A stretch of 64,000 nt of DNA from an uncultured Ruminococcus sp. GTDB lineage: Bacteria > Bacillota > Clostridia > Oscillospirales > Acutalibacteraceae. The notes beneath the pieces are model-generated. The model saw only the letters and a program-made list of their open reading frames with translations. It was not told the origin of the DNA and ran no database searches. The position numbers were made by a program, and so were the translations under genes. The stretch is from the NCBI GenBank assembly GCA_902794395.1, contig CADBHB010000010.1:1-64000 (forward strand), written 5' to 3'. Positions 51,495-60,117 of this stretch are shown one piece after another. The stretch's first letter is position 1; each line of letters opens with the position of its first letter.

Positions 51495-52607
51495 ATGGCT
51501 TTTGAACTGGAACTGGAAAATGAATATATGCCGAAGATCAAGGTGATCGGCGTCGGCGGCGGCGGCGGCAACGCGGTCAACCGCATGGTGGCAATGGAAG
51601 TAAAGAATGTGGAGTTTATCGCCATCAACACCGATGAGCACGTATTGAGACTTTCCAAGGCTTCTCAGAAGATTCAGATAGGCGAAAAGCTGACCCGCGG
51701 CAAGGGCGCAGGCTCTATGCCCTCTATCGGTCAGAGCGCCGCAGAGGAGAGCCGTGATGAGATCGCGGCGCTGCTCAAGGACACCGACATGGTATTCGTG
51801 ACTGCCGGCATGGGCGGCGGCACCGGTACCGGCGCGGCTCCTGTTGTGGCAAAGATCGCCAAGGACATGGGTATCCTCACCGTCGGCGTAGTTACCAAGC
51901 CCTTTGCTTTTGAAGGCAAGAGAAGAATGACTCAGGCAGAGCAGGGCATCGCTGAGCTGTCCGCTTGCGTAGATTCGCTTATCATCGTTCCCAACGAGCG
52001 TTTGAAATATGTTTCCGACACCTCTATCACCCTCCAGAACGCCTTCGCTATCGCGGACGACGTGCTCCGTCAGGGTGTGCAGAGCATCTCCGACCTCATC
52101 CTTCTGCCCGGTCTGGTAAACCTCGACTTCGCGGACGTCACCTCTGTTATGAAGGACGCCGGCTACGCGCATATGGGCATGGGCTCGGCTTCCGGTAAGG
52201 ACAAGGCTACCGTAGCTGCGGACAAGGCTGTTTCCAGCCCCCTGCTCGAGACCTCTATCGACGGCGCCAAGGGTCTGATTATCAATATCACCGCTTCCTC
52301 TGACGTTTCCCTCGATGACATCGACGCGGCTTCCACCATGATCAAGGACAAGGTCAGCGAGGACGCCAACATCATCTGGGGTGCGGTAATCGACGATAAG
52401 ATGGAAGACACCATGAATGTCACCGTTATCGCCACAGGCTTCGGCACTGCGGACACTCTGCCGCTCGTGCAGCAGTCTCCCATCGACAACGTTATCGTTG
52501 ACACGCCCGAGCCCGTTGCTCCCAAAAAGCCTTCCCGCGCGGTTAAGGACACCACAGACGATGATGACGATACCTTCTACGACATCATGTCCATCTTCAA
52601 TAAGTAA
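51495..52607 (+). CDS. ftsZ: Cell division protein FtsZ
   Basis: 370 residues. Tubulin-like GTPase that forms the Z ring. [18 protein letters not shown], the signature [19 protein letters not shown], and the T7-loop region are present. The linker is short and acidic (TDDDDD), and the last residues [10 protein letters not shown] differ from the usual conserved tail (DIPxFLR-like). Start at the ATG after aaggaggaagtt; the longer frame from 51378 is rejected. ftsA is absent, as in many Clostridia that use SepF. Confidence 0.97.
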   Translation: MAFELELENEYMPKIKVIGVGGGGGNAVNRMVAMEVKNVEFIAINTDEHVLRLSKASQKIQIGEKLTRGKGAGSMPSIGQSAAEESRDEIAALLKDTDMVFVTAGMGGGTGTGAAPVVAKIAKDMGILTVGVVTKPFAFEGKRRMTQAEQGIAELSACVDSLIIVPNERLKYVSDTSITLQNAFAIADDVLRQGVQSISDLILLPGLVNLDFADVTSVMKDAGYAHMGMGSASGKDKATVAADKAVSSPLLETSIDGAKGLIINITASSDVSLDDIDAASTMIKDKVSEDANIIWGAVIDDKMEDTMNVTVIATGFGTADTLPLVQQSPIDNVIVDTPEPVAPKKPSRAVKDTTDDDDDTFYDIMSIFNK

Positions 52608-52627
52608 GATAATCAAGCTAATGATTC

Positions 52628-52660
52628 AGCGCTCTGCCAATTCGGCAGAGCGCTTTTTTT
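52628..52660 (+). terminator. Terminator of ftsZ
   Basis: An 11-bp stem (52628-52638 with 52644-52654) followed by TTTTTTT. Convergent spoVT ends 31 bases further on. Confidence 0.9.
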
Positions 52661-52690
52661 GAGAGGTTATACTATTGTCAAAAGAGCAGC

Positions 52691-53230
52691 CTATTCCATC
52701 TGTTTTCCGAGGAACGCCGCCGCGGACTGCGCCAGCTTGGTTTCCGCAACAGAGGGCAGCTTTACGTTTTCGCCGCTGAGCAGCACCACAGCGCCCATCA
52801 CATCACCCGAGGCGATGATGGGGAAGATGACGCCGGCGTTGTGCTCCATCCCCTCGATAGGCTGGACATTCTCGAGCGTTTGCTCGGTCGCGGTGTAGCT
52901 TCGGCGGTTTTCCATCAGATTTTCCAGCACCGGACTGTTGCGCCGCTCCAAAAATTCGCGCTTTGACACCCCTGCCGCCGCGATAACATGGTCGGTGTCG
53001 CATATCAGCGTCGGCATGCCGCTTATGCGCGCAATAACATCCGCGTACTGAGCCGCAAATGCGCTCAGTTCGCCCACAGGCGAATACTTCTTAAAAATGA
53101 CCTCGCCGTCCGTAGCGGTGTATATCTCCAGCGGGTCGCCCTCGCGTATACGCAGGGTTCTTCTGATCTCTTTGGGAATCACGACCCTGCCCAGGTCGTC
53201 TATCCTCCTGACTATGCCTGTCGCTTTCAT
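52691..53230 (-). CDS. spoVT: Stage V sporulation protein T (AbrB-family regulator)
   Basis: 179 residues. An N-terminal swapped-hairpin AbrB domain (MKATGIVRRIDDLGRVVIPK ... LRIREGDPLEIY) and a C-terminal GAF-like domain (about 60-179) are the SpoVT layout. In Bacillus it acts in the forespore under sigma G. The frame opens at 53254, but gggag precedes the ATG at 53230. It supports an endospore-forming host. I cannot find a convincing sigma-G promoter by eye. Confidence 0.93.
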   Translation of the reverse strand: MKATGIVRRIDDLGRVVIPKEIRRTLRIREGDPLEIYTATDGEVIFKKYSPVGELSAFAAQYADVIARISGMPTLICDTDHVIAAAGVSKREFLERRNSPVLENLMENRRSYTATEQTLENVQPIEGMEHNAGVIFPIIASGDVMGAVVLLSGENVKLPSVAETKLAQSAAAFLGKQME

Positions 53231-53679
53231 ATCCAAATCTCCCTTGTATTTCATTTTTTAGCAAATGCTTGCAAGGATATTGTTTGATACATTATCGCGG
53301 TTATTCGCAGATTATGGTATTTGCAGAATTTGGAACAGAGCAGAGGTTAGCTCAGTTTTGTTCAGCGGGCAAATAGGATCATTTATTGAATCATAGTTTC
53401 AATGCCATTCCTTTGATAATGTTTTACAATAGAGCCGAAAAACCAAAGGAGAGACAGATATGGATTTAGCGCAATACCGCATAATTCAGGTATGTGGATT
53501 ACATAGTAAGCTTTTTCTTCAGAGCGTACAAACAAATCGAGATAAGGCTGACGCCTCTCCCCGTGTCGTCTATCCTACCGACAATAAAAAGTCTATAAAA
53601 AATTCGGTATTTTACTTGTTTTTTTGTCGTAAAATATGGTATGATGAAGTACACTGTAAAAAAGGCAGGAGGCGTATCA
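53231..53679. other. Non-coding stretch between spoVT and the AGCS symporter
   Basis: Contains promoter regions for both neighbours, a short open frame (53460-53705) with a strong ribosome binding site, and the AGCS promoter. I looked on both strands for a glycine riboswitch, which often controls AGCS genes, and did not see its core. Confidence 0.6.
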
Positions 53680-53705
53680 ATGGATACCGTATTGAAATTC
53701 TTTGA
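53460..53705 (+). CDS. Short open frame of doubtful status upstream of the AGCS symporter
   Basis: Up to 81 codons. Its ATG has a very good Shine-Dalgarno sequence (aaaggagagacag), which is the only support. The peptide (MDLAQYRIIQVCGLHSK ...) is not recognised, and its 3' third overlaps the promoter and start of the symporter gene. It could be a leader peptide, a decayed gene remnant, or chance. Low confidence. Confidence 0.3.
   Translation: MDLAQYRIIQVCGLHSKLFLQSVQTNRDKADASPRVVYPTDNKKSIKNSVFYLFFCRKIWYDEVHCKKGRRRINGYRIEIL
53616..53645 (+). promoter_or_regulatory. Promoter of the AGCS symporter gene
   Basis: TTGTTT (53616-53621), 18 bases, TATGAT (53640-53645) with an extended TGG before it, 34 bases ahead of the start. 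Confidence 0.6.
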
Positions 53706-55095
53706 AAACGTCGACAATGCGATGTACTTTCCTTGTTTGGTCATCGTATTGGCGGCGGCAGGCATATTCTTTACCCTTCGTACCCGGGGTGTGCAGGTCA
53801 GGCTGTTTGGCACTGCCTGCAAGCTCATTATGGAAAAGCCCGCCTCGGCGCAGAAGGTCTCGTCCTTCCAAGCGCTGATGGTCTCTACCGCCTCGCGTGT
53901 AGGCACCGGCAACATCGTCGGCGTGTCCACCGCTATCTGTCTGGGAGGCCCGGGCGCGTGCTTCTGGATGTGGCTGATGTGTATTATCGGCGCGTCCTCG
54001 GCATTCATCGAAAGTACGCTTGCGCAGATCTACAAGCAAAGGGACAGTGAGGGACACAGTTTCGGCGGCCCCGCATACTACATCGAAAAGGCGCTCAAGC
54101 TGCCTGTGCTCTCGGGTATTTTCTGCATTTGCCTCATACTCACTTACGCCGTGGGCTTTAATCTGCTGGCGTCCTTTAACGTGCAGGATACCTTTAAAAC
54201 CTACGAATTCTATGACAGCACCTGGACTCCGCTTATCGTCGGCGCGGTGCTGGCGGCGGCTGTCGGCTTCTGTCTGCTGGGCGGAGGCAAGCGCATAGTC
54301 AAGCTGACCGAAAAGGTTGTGCCCGTAATGGGCGTCGCCTATGTTCTGGTTTCCCTGATAATCATTTTCGCGAATGTCACAAACATCCCGAATACCTTTG
54401 TGGTGATCTTCCGTGACGCCTTTGATTTCCGCGCTATCTTCGGCGGCATCACGGGTTCATGCATGGTTTACGGCATCAAGCGCGGCCTGTTCTCCAACGA
54501 GGCGGGCGTAGGCTCAGCGCCGAACGCTTCGGCATCTGCGGACGTCACCCATCCCGTAAAGCAGGGACTGGTGCAGACGATCTCCGTCTACATCGACACC
54601 ATGCTGCTGTGCACCGCTACGGCTCTGATGTGCCTGACCTCGGGCGTGGCGCGCGGCGCCGACGTCTCAGGTGCCGCCTATGTGCAAAGCGCGGTTTCGT
54701 CTGTGTTCGGCAGCTTCGGCCCCGCCTTTATCACGGTGGCTATGGTGCTGTTTGCCTTCACCACCCTGATAGGCAACCTCTATTACGTCGACAACGCGCT
54801 GGCGTACCTCAACAAGAAGAAAAAGCCCTCTAAGCGGTTCATGTCCTTCTTTTATCTCGGCTGCGTCGCGGTGATATTTGTCGGCGCGCTTATCGAGATG
54901 GATCTGGCGTGGGCGCTGGCGGACATCACTATGGGCTGTCTGACGCTGATAAACATCCCCTGCTGTGTGATTTTGTCCGGCACCGCGATAAAGGCGCTGC
55001 GCGACTTTGAGGCGCAGAAGAAGAAAAGGCTCAACCCGACCTTCCGCGCCGGGGACATCGGTTTGGATGAATCCAAGCTGCACTTCTGGAAATAG
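53680..55095 (+). CDS. Sodium:alanine (glycine) symporter, AGCS family
   Basis: 471 residues with about ten to eleven membrane helices. Family blocks are visible: ALMVSTASRVGTGNIVGVSTAI, GGPGACFWMWLMCIIGASSAFIE in separate stretches, FGGPAYYIEKAL, and GLFSNEAGVGSAPNASA. AGCS (AlsT/GlyP) proteins import alanine or glycine with sodium. The ATG at 53680 is preceded by aggagg; the earlier ATG pair at 53641 lies in the -10 box. Followed by a strong terminator. Confidence 0.94.
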   Translation: MDTVLKFFENVDNAMYFPCLVIVLAAAGIFFTLRTRGVQVRLFGTACKLIMEKPASAQKVSSFQALMVSTASRVGTGNIVGVSTAICLGGPGACFWMWLMCIIGASSAFIESTLAQIYKQRDSEGHSFGGPAYYIEKALKLPVLSGIFCICLILTYAVGFNLLASFNVQDTFKTYEFYDSTWTPLIVGAVLAAAVGFCLLGGGKRIVKLTEKVVPVMGVAYVLVSLIIIFANVTNIPNTFVVIFRDAFDFRAIFGGITGSCMVYGIKRGLFSNEAGVGSAPNASASADVTHPVKQGLVQTISVYIDTMLLCTATALMCLTSGVARGADVSGAAYVQSAVSSVFGSFGPAFITVAMVLFAFTTLIGNLYYVDNALAYLNKKKKPSKRFMSFFYLGCVAVIFVGALIEMDLAWALADITMGCLTLINIPCCVILSGTAIKALRDFEAQKKKRLNPTFRAGDIGLDESKLHFWK

Positions 55096-55110
55096 AAACA
55101 TTTTCGACCC

Positions 55111-55153
55111 AAAAAACCTTGTGTTCTCAAAAAGATACAAGGTTTTTTGTTTT
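55111..55153 (+). terminator. Terminator of the AGCS symporter gene
   Basis: A perfect 12-bp stem (aaaaaaccttgt with acaaggtttttt, 55111-55122 and 55137-55148) followed by gTTTTT. Confidence 0.88.
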
Positions 55154-55158
55154 TCCTC

Positions 55159-55185
55159 TTGCTATATTCTGCATTTAGGTATAAT
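55159..55185 (+). promoter_or_regulatory. Possible promoter of the exonuclease gene
   Basis: TTGCTA (55159-55164) and TATAAT (55180-55185) with a short 15-base spacer; the -10 is good and the spacing is poor. Confidence 0.45.
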
Positions 55186-55218
55186 ATATAAGGTAGTATA
55201 TTGCGAAAAGGGTTATTT

Positions 55219-56007
55219 ATGAAATACTTTATTGACTTTGAGGCTACGCAGTTTTCGGGAGAGATAATATCTATCGGCTGTGTGGATGAAACGGGACGGC
55301 AGTTTTACACCCTGCTAAAGCCCGCCAAAATGAGAAATATCACCGAATTCATCCTTGAGCTGACGCACATCGGCGAGGAGGAGATAGCGGCGGCGCCGAC
55401 AGCCGACGAGGCGTTCTGCGCTTTTTTGGATTGGCTTGATGATACCAAGACCGCGGACTTCTACTGCTACGGCGACAGCGACGCGCTGTTTTTGTCGCGC
55501 ACGCGCCGTCATTTGAAAAGCTTCCGCGCGCAGCTGGGGCTGAGCATGATCTACGGCGGTCTGCACGACTACTCGGTGGATGTAAAAAAACACTTTTTGC
55601 TCAAGACTTCCATCGCGCTGAAAAAGGTCGTCGCCTACTACCGCGGCGCGCCCGTGGATCAGACGCACAATTCGCTGGACGACGCTCTTTTCCTCAAGGA
55701 GGTCTACGACAGATCCCACGGCAAAGAGCCCGAGGAATGTCCCTTCCCGGAATACCAAACGGGCGCGAACCTGCCCAAGATCAAAAAGCTCATCAAGGCG
55801 GTCAAGGGCAACGTGAGGCTGGAATTCACCTCGTACGGCAAGGCTGCCGACTGGGTAATGAGCGAGCAGTTCAGCGTGGGCGACACGGTCAACGACAAAA
55901 CCAAGTCAAAGGTGTGCAGCCGCATCGTCAACGCGGCGGAAAAGGAGCGCCCCTACTGCGGCTTTGAGTGGAGCGTGGAAAACCCGCCTAATACTATTCT
56001 CAGATAA
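55219..56007 (+). CDS. DEDDh-type 3'-5' exonuclease-like protein
   Basis: About 262 residues. The exonuclease fold opens YFIDFEAT (Asp and Glu of motif I), has a motif II region near FYCYGDSDALF, and motif III HNSLDDALFL, where His and Asp complete the DEDDh set. The C-terminal 90 residues (LPKIKKLIKAVKGNVRLEF ...) are an additional small domain I do not recognise. The final codons (about N-T-I-L-R) and the stop TAA lie inside the left terminal repeat of the 55991-56185 element, so the natural C terminus may have been replaced or extended. Likely acts on DNA or RNA ends; substrate unknown. ATG at 55219 preferred over TTG at 55201. Confidence 0.8.
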   Translation: MKYFIDFEATQFSGEIISIGCVDETGRQFYTLLKPAKMRNITEFILELTHIGEEEIAAAPTADEAFCAFLDWLDDTKTADFYCYGDSDALFLSRTRRHLKSFRAQLGLSMIYGGLHDYSVDVKKHFLLKTSIALKKVVAYYRGAPVDQTHNSLDDALFLKEVYDRSHGKEPEECPFPEYQTGANLPKIKKLIKAVKGNVRLEFTSYGKAADWVMSEQFSVGDTVNDKTKSKVCSRIVNAAEKERPYCGFEWSVENPPNTILR

Positions 56008-56185
56008 AAAGTGGACAAAGATTTGCGAGGATAATTTTCTCAAGACGAGGCGAAGGACGCCGCAAGGCTGGCGCCTTGCAAGGACGACAACGAAGTATTG
56101 CGGAAAATAGACCGCAAAGATTGTCTATTTTTTATTTGAGAAAATAGACCGCAAAGATTGTCTATTTTTTATTTGAGTTTAGTAT
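55991..56185. repeat. Short element with terminal inverted repeats, copy 2 (enlarged)
   Basis: 195 bp. Same ends and core as copy 1 (12796-12926), in the same orientation. It differs by a 27-bp insertion containing gcaaggc...gccttgc in the centre and by a tandem duplication of 37 bp at the right end (aaaatagaccgcaaag ... atttgag twice). It sits between the exonuclease gene and a convergent AlkD-like gene, overlapping the last 17 bases of the former. Confidence 0.85.
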
Positions 56186-56207
56186 AAGGAAGCAGAAAAA
56201 TAATTAT

Positions 56208-56239
56208 CCCCGATAAGCGCTTTTTGCAGCTTATCGGGG
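56208..56239. terminator. Terminator between the repeat element and the AlkD-like gene
   Basis: A perfect 11-bp stem (ccccgataagc with gcttatcgggg). T-rich on plus (ctttgtttttt) and fair on minus (attatttttc), so it may serve both convergent genes. Confidence 0.8.
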
Positions 56240-56255
56240 CTTTGTTTTTTGGGTT

Positions 56256-56945
56256 TTATGCACGAAGCTTAAGCGCTTTCAGAGCCTCTTTTTGCTCGGG
56301 GGCTACGCGGCGGCTTTCCACCGCCTTTTGTATCGCCTTGTTGTGTGTCCACGGGTCGAGTACGCGGCGCTCCATAAGCGGCAGCACCGTGTCGTACTGC
56401 TTGGCGAGCGCGGTGGCGAAGTACCAGGCGATCATCATGTTCACATAGTATTCATCCGAGCGCAGGCGGCTGACCGTCATAGGGTACTCGGGGCTGTAGT
56501 CGTCGTCGAGAAAATGCTGCATCAGCATACCTATGCCGAAGCGGACTGTGTAGGTCCTGCCGCTGCGCAGCCAGCCGTCGATCTCCGAAAGCAGCTGCTG
56601 CCTGTGTTTTTTGAAAACCTTAGGGGAGAGCTGGTCACAGGTCGCCCAGTTGTCTATATAGGGCAAAAACGTGTTTGTTCTCTCGATACAAAGGTCATAG
56701 TCCTTTATCAATGAGATCAAAAAGGCGTGAAGCTGGTTCTCGTCAAAGAAGCGGTGCGGCAGAGTATCTAGGAATCCTCCGATGTCGCCGCATCGTGACA
56801 GCTCCTTTGCCAGCGCGCGCAGATCGGGTGTGCGTACTCCTATAAAAGCCGACCTGTCTATCGTGGGTATCAGCTTGCTCTGGAAATCTCCGTAGCTTTC
56901 GTCCTTGAGCGCCGTAAGACGCGCGATTATCTCGTCGCGGATCAT
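56256..56945 (-). CDS. DNA alkylation repair protein (AlkD-like)
   Basis: 229 residues, all helical and matching the HEAT-like repeat family of AlkC/AlkD glycosylases, which remove N3- and N7-alkylated purines. Typical pieces are DFQSKLIPTIDRSAFIGVRTPDLR near the N terminus (in separate stretches), DNWATCDQLSPKVFK with the Trp-Asp context of the active face, and a closing KAVESRRVAPEQKEAL. Start preceded by ggaggtgg. Single gene, convergent with the exonuclease gene across the repeat element. Confidence 0.88.
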   Translation of the reverse strand: MIRDEIIARLTALKDESYGDFQSKLIPTIDRSAFIGVRTPDLRALAKELSRCGDIGGFLDTLPHRFFDENQLHAFLISLIKDYDLCIERTNTFLPYIDNWATCDQLSPKVFKKHRQQLLSEIDGWLRSGRTYTVRFGIGMLMQHFLDDDYSPEYPMTVSRLRSDEYYVNMMIAWYFATALAKQYDTVLPLMERRVLDPWTHNKAIQKAVESRRVAPEQKEALKALKLRA

Positions 56946-57118
56946 AAGTCCACCTCCGCCTAAGTTTATTATGCCTTTATCATAGCACAGCGCGCGTCAA
57001 AATGCAATCCGCCCATTTATCGGAATGGCAAAAGCCTTTTGCGTGAGAGAACTGCCGACTTTTTTCGGCGGTGAAAAAATCTTTTCGGATTGTTGTTCTT
57101 TTGTTGCAGTCTGTCTGA

Positions 57119-57124
57119 TATAAT
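57119..57124 (+). promoter_or_regulatory. Probable -10 element of the PepSY-like lipoprotein gene
   Basis: A perfect TATAAT, but the nearest -35-like TTGTTC (57093-57098) is 20 bases away. The rest of 56946-57243 holds no gene that I can support. Confidence 0.45.
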
Positions 57125-57243
57125 ACAGTCAACACCTCGGGAGTTAAAGAGATCACCGATAATGACCTTTTCGGACAATTGAAGTTTCCGAGGCTCGATA
57201 AAGATAAACAAACTATAAGATAATTGTAAAAGGAGCAATCATT

Positions 57244-57990
57244 ATGAACAAGAAAGTTAAAAATCTTATCGCGGCTATCCTTGCGGTGGCTACAGTGACA
57301 ACTGCCGGAGTATTGATGACAGGCTGCAGCAAGAGCAGCAAGAGCACCGGCGGCAGCAGCTCTTCCGTTTCTTCAAAGACCACGACCACAGCTCCCGCAT
57401 CCGCGACCGAAAAGAACGGCAAAACAACTTCTCAAAGCAGCAACACTCAGGCATCGGCTGATCCGCAGACTCAGAACAGCGTTGCCGATACTCAGGCTCA
57501 GCAGAGCGACACCACGACGCAGACAAACACTGTCGATCAAAGTGCTGCTTTATCCGACGGCTATCTCAGCGAGAACGAGGCGATGATTATTCTTCGCGGT
57601 CAGCTTGGAACTGCCGCACAGGTAACTAATTACTACAAGGGATATGCGCCCGATGGTCTCCCCGCATGGGTTTGCACGGTACTTCCCGTGACCAACGGCA
57701 CAAGCGCCGACACTGTTACATACTATGTCGGTTATGGCTTCTGCTATCCCGAAACTACCAATGACGTGGAGTCCTATGACGACGACGCGACCTACGCCGG
57801 CGTTACCGAAAGCTACGCCAAGACTACCGCGCTGAACACCATGGGCAACCCCTACACCTTTGACAGCATATGGCAGGGTCAGGACCCCACCGGTCAGGCC
57901 GCATGGGTCGTCGTTCTTCGCAAGGATGTAGGACCCGCTCAAGACACCATCAATTTTTATGTCAGCGACAGCTTTGCCTACGCGGGCTGA
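57244..57990 (+). CDS. Lipoprotein with two tandem repeats of a small domain
   Basis: 248 residues. Lipobox LMTGC (Cys28) after a clear signal peptide; a Ser/Thr/Gln-rich linker to about residue 100. The folded part is two related halves of about 65 residues: both have G-x-x-P-x-G-x-x-AWV-x-x-L, then D-T-[VI]-x-[YF]-YV-x-x-x-F-x-Y. The first half has two extra cysteines (CTVLP and GFCYPE) that could form a disulfide. The fold may be PepSY-like, but I cannot name a family. Strong start (aaaggagcaatcatt). Lies just upstream of a two-component system but has its own terminator. Confidence 0.7.
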   Translation: MNKKVKNLIAAILAVATVTTAGVLMTGCSKSSKSTGGSSSSVSSKTTTTAPASATEKNGKTTSQSSNTQASADPQTQNSVADTQAQQSDTTTQTNTVDQSAALSDGYLSENEAMIILRGQLGTAAQVTNYYKGYAPDGLPAWVCTVLPVTNGTSADTVTYYVGYGFCYPETTNDVESYDDDATYAGVTESYAKTTALNTMGNPYTFDSIWQGQDPTGQAAWVVVLRKDVGPAQDTINFYVSDSFAYAG

Positions 57991-58035
57991 TACACTGTTG
58001 ACGCCGTGATCTGTCACGATACCACGCACAAAAAC

Positions 58036-58070
58036 CGCCTCGTAAAGCGCCGAGCTTTGCGGGGCGTTTT
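58036..58070 (+). terminator. Terminator after the tandem-domain lipoprotein gene
   Basis: A 13-bp stem (58036-58048 with 58054-58066, three G-T pairs), five-base loop, then TTTT. Confidence 0.8.
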
Positions 58071-58133
58071 GCAGCGTAACGCCGCACCGACCCGCGAGAG
58101 CGCGTCCGTCGGCGCTTTATTTGTTTTTGGGGA

Positions 58134-58162
58134 ATGACAAACGCGGCAAAGTGTGATATAAT
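58134..58162 (+). promoter_or_regulatory. Promoter of the two-component system
   Basis: ATGACA (58134-58139), 17-base spacer, TATAAT (58157-58162) with a TGTG extension before it. Confidence 0.65.
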
Positions 58163-58197
58163 CGTATCAACGAAAACGGGAGACGCGGGGTGAAAAG

Positions 58198-60117
58198 ATG
58201 AAAAAAGTGCTTAGGAGCAAAACATGGACGGCGATTGCGCTGGCGCTTGTGTTCGCCATGCTTGCCGGACTGGTGGCACTGTGCGTGCCGTTTTGCTTCA
58301 GATTTGACTTTCTGGATAAAAAAACCGTGTTTTTGGAGGGCGAGTACTCCGTTGACGGCGGCGAATGGAAAACGATAAACAACAATAAGCCCATCACTCA
58401 GCAGTTTCGCAGGGCGGTGTTCAAGGGGACGCTTGTGCCCGAGACGTTTGATTACCTGGAGGATATAAACATTTCCTCCAAAAACGTATGGTATACTCTG
58501 AAAACTGCCGACGGCAAGCTTATCGGACGATACGCAGCACCCTCGGGGCAGGAGGGGTCCGATACGTCAAACAGTTCCGCGAAGACAAACGGCGAAAGAG
58601 AGTATTTTGATGAGCGCTCCCGTCCGGACTATTCCTTTGAGAGCAGCCTGCCTAACACCCCGGGCTACGCAAACAACATCATCCACCGTGAAAAACTGCA
58701 GGATGCGGGCGTAACAAAGGACACCGTGTTGGTTTTGGAGGTGGAAAACCCCTACCGCTTTGCCGAAACGGCGTTTTCTGACGCCTTTGAGGTGACGCTG
58801 AGCAGAGAAAACGGCGCTTACCTGCAATTCTTCTTTGAGGCGCTGCCTACCGTTTTGTTCTTCGTTTTGGTCTGCTTCTTCGGGCTTTTCCTTTTCCCTG
58901 TGGCGGGCTTCATCCTCGGCAGGGTCAACTACAAATGTTTCGCCTTCGGCGCGCTCTGTTTCTTCTGGGGTCTGTCGATGATTTCGCAGAAGGTCAGCGG
59001 GTATCTCAATTTGTGGATCATCGACTCAACGGTCTGCATGGCGGTAAACATCCTGCTCGGCTACTTCTTCGTCATCACCACGCTGTTTTATCTCAAGTCA
59101 AATCTTGAGCGCAGCGTCACGCGCGCGGTCGCCAACGCCACAGCGTCGGTGTATATCCTCATGGTCATAGCCGCGATTGTGTTACACTTCACCGGTATCA
59201 TCGACCTCTACGCCAGCACGCCGAATATATTTATCTACACGGCGCTGTGCAATATCATTCTGACCGTCCTGCTGGTCGTTGAGGCCTTGCACGACACCCG
59301 AACGGCAATTCTGCTGGTGTCGTGGACGCCGCTGACTATCTCGATCATCATCGACGCCGTCAACCACTACCTGCGCTTTACCGACGTCCACTTCTATTAC
59401 TTCGGTTTGGGAGTAACTATGCTGTATCAGGTCGCGCGCCTGGTGATGGATCTGAAAAAGCAGTATAAAGAAGCCATACGCTACCAGCAGATGCAGAGAG
59501 AGCTGTATGAGGCTAAGGTCAGCGTAATGGTGTCGCAAATACAACCGCACTTTATGTACAACGCCCTGACGTCTATCGCCATGATGTGCACCATCGACCC
59601 CGAAACTGCTCAGGAGGCTACCGTCACCTTTGCGAAGTATCTGCGCGGCAACATGGATTCGCTCAAGCAGACAAAGCCCATACCCTTTGAGCAGGAGCTG
59701 GAGCATCTTAAAAAGTACCTTTACATTGAAAAGCTCCGCTTTGGCAAAAAACTCAACATAGAGTATGACATCAATGCGACGGACTTCGTGCTGCCCCAGC
59801 TCAGCATACAGCCTATTGTGGAGAACGCGGTAAAGCACGGCGTCGGCATGAAAAAGCAGGGCGGCACAGTGACTATAGCCACCCGCGAAACCGACGACGC
59901 CTTTGAGGTGGTCATCTCGGACGACGGCGTGGGCTTTGACACCTCAGCCGAAAGGAAGGACGACGGGCGCTCGCACGTCGGCATGGAGAACACGCAGCGC
60001 CGCCTCAGAGATATGTGCGGCGGTGAGGTCAGAATAGAAAGTACAGTCGGCGAGGGCACCGTGGCAACGGTAATCCTGCCGAAGAAAGGACAACAAAATG
60101 AGAATACTTTGCCTTGA
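58198..60117 (+). CDS. Membrane sensor histidine kinase (7TM-type sensor, LytS-like kinase core)
   Basis: 639 residues. One N-terminal membrane helix (about 10-38) is followed by an extracytoplasmic domain (about 40-215) that recalls 7TMR-DISM sensor domains (VWYTLKTADGKLIGRY), then about seven helices (218-410). The kinase core has the His box QPHFMYNALTS with His451, an N box QPIVENAVKHG, and G boxes DDGVGFD and EGTVATV. Such His-kinase domains without a HisKA helix pair belong to the LytS/YpdA group. The ligand is unknown. It overlaps the response regulator gene by 20 bases. Confidence 0.9.
   Translation: MKKVLRSKTWTAIALALVFAMLAGLVALCVPFCFRFDFLDKKTVFLEGEYSVDGGEWKTINNNKPITQQFRRAVFKGTLVPETFDYLEDINISSKNVWYTLKTADGKLIGRYAAPSGQEGSDTSNSSAKTNGEREYFDERSRPDYSFESSLPNTPGYANNIIHREKLQDAGVTKDTVLVLEVENPYRFAETAFSDAFEVTLSRENGAYLQFFFEALPTVLFFVLVCFFGLFLFPVAGFILGRVNYKCFAFGALCFFWGLSMISQKVSGYLNLWIIDSTVCMAVNILLGYFFVITTLFYLKSNLERSVTRAVANATASVYILMVIAAIVLHFTGIIDLYASTPNIFIYTALCNIILTVLLVVEALHDTRTAILLVSWTPLTISIIIDAVNHYLRFTDVHFYYFGLGVTMLYQVARLVMDLKKQYKEAIRYQQMQRELYEAKVSVMVSQIQPHFMYNALTSIAMMCTIDPETAQEATVTFAKYLRGNMDSLKQTKPIPFEQELEHLKKYLYIEKLRFGKKLNIEYDINATDFVLPQLSIQPIVENAVKHGVGMKKQGGTVTIATRETDDAFEVVISDDGVGFDTSAERKDDGRSHVGMENTQRRLRDMCGGEVRIESTVGEGTVATVILPKKGQQNENTLP

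Noticed and set aside
53231-53679. Possible glycine riboswitch before the AGCS symporter
   Set aside because: The conserved GGAGAG and CCGAAGGGGC-like core of the aptamer is not found on either strand.
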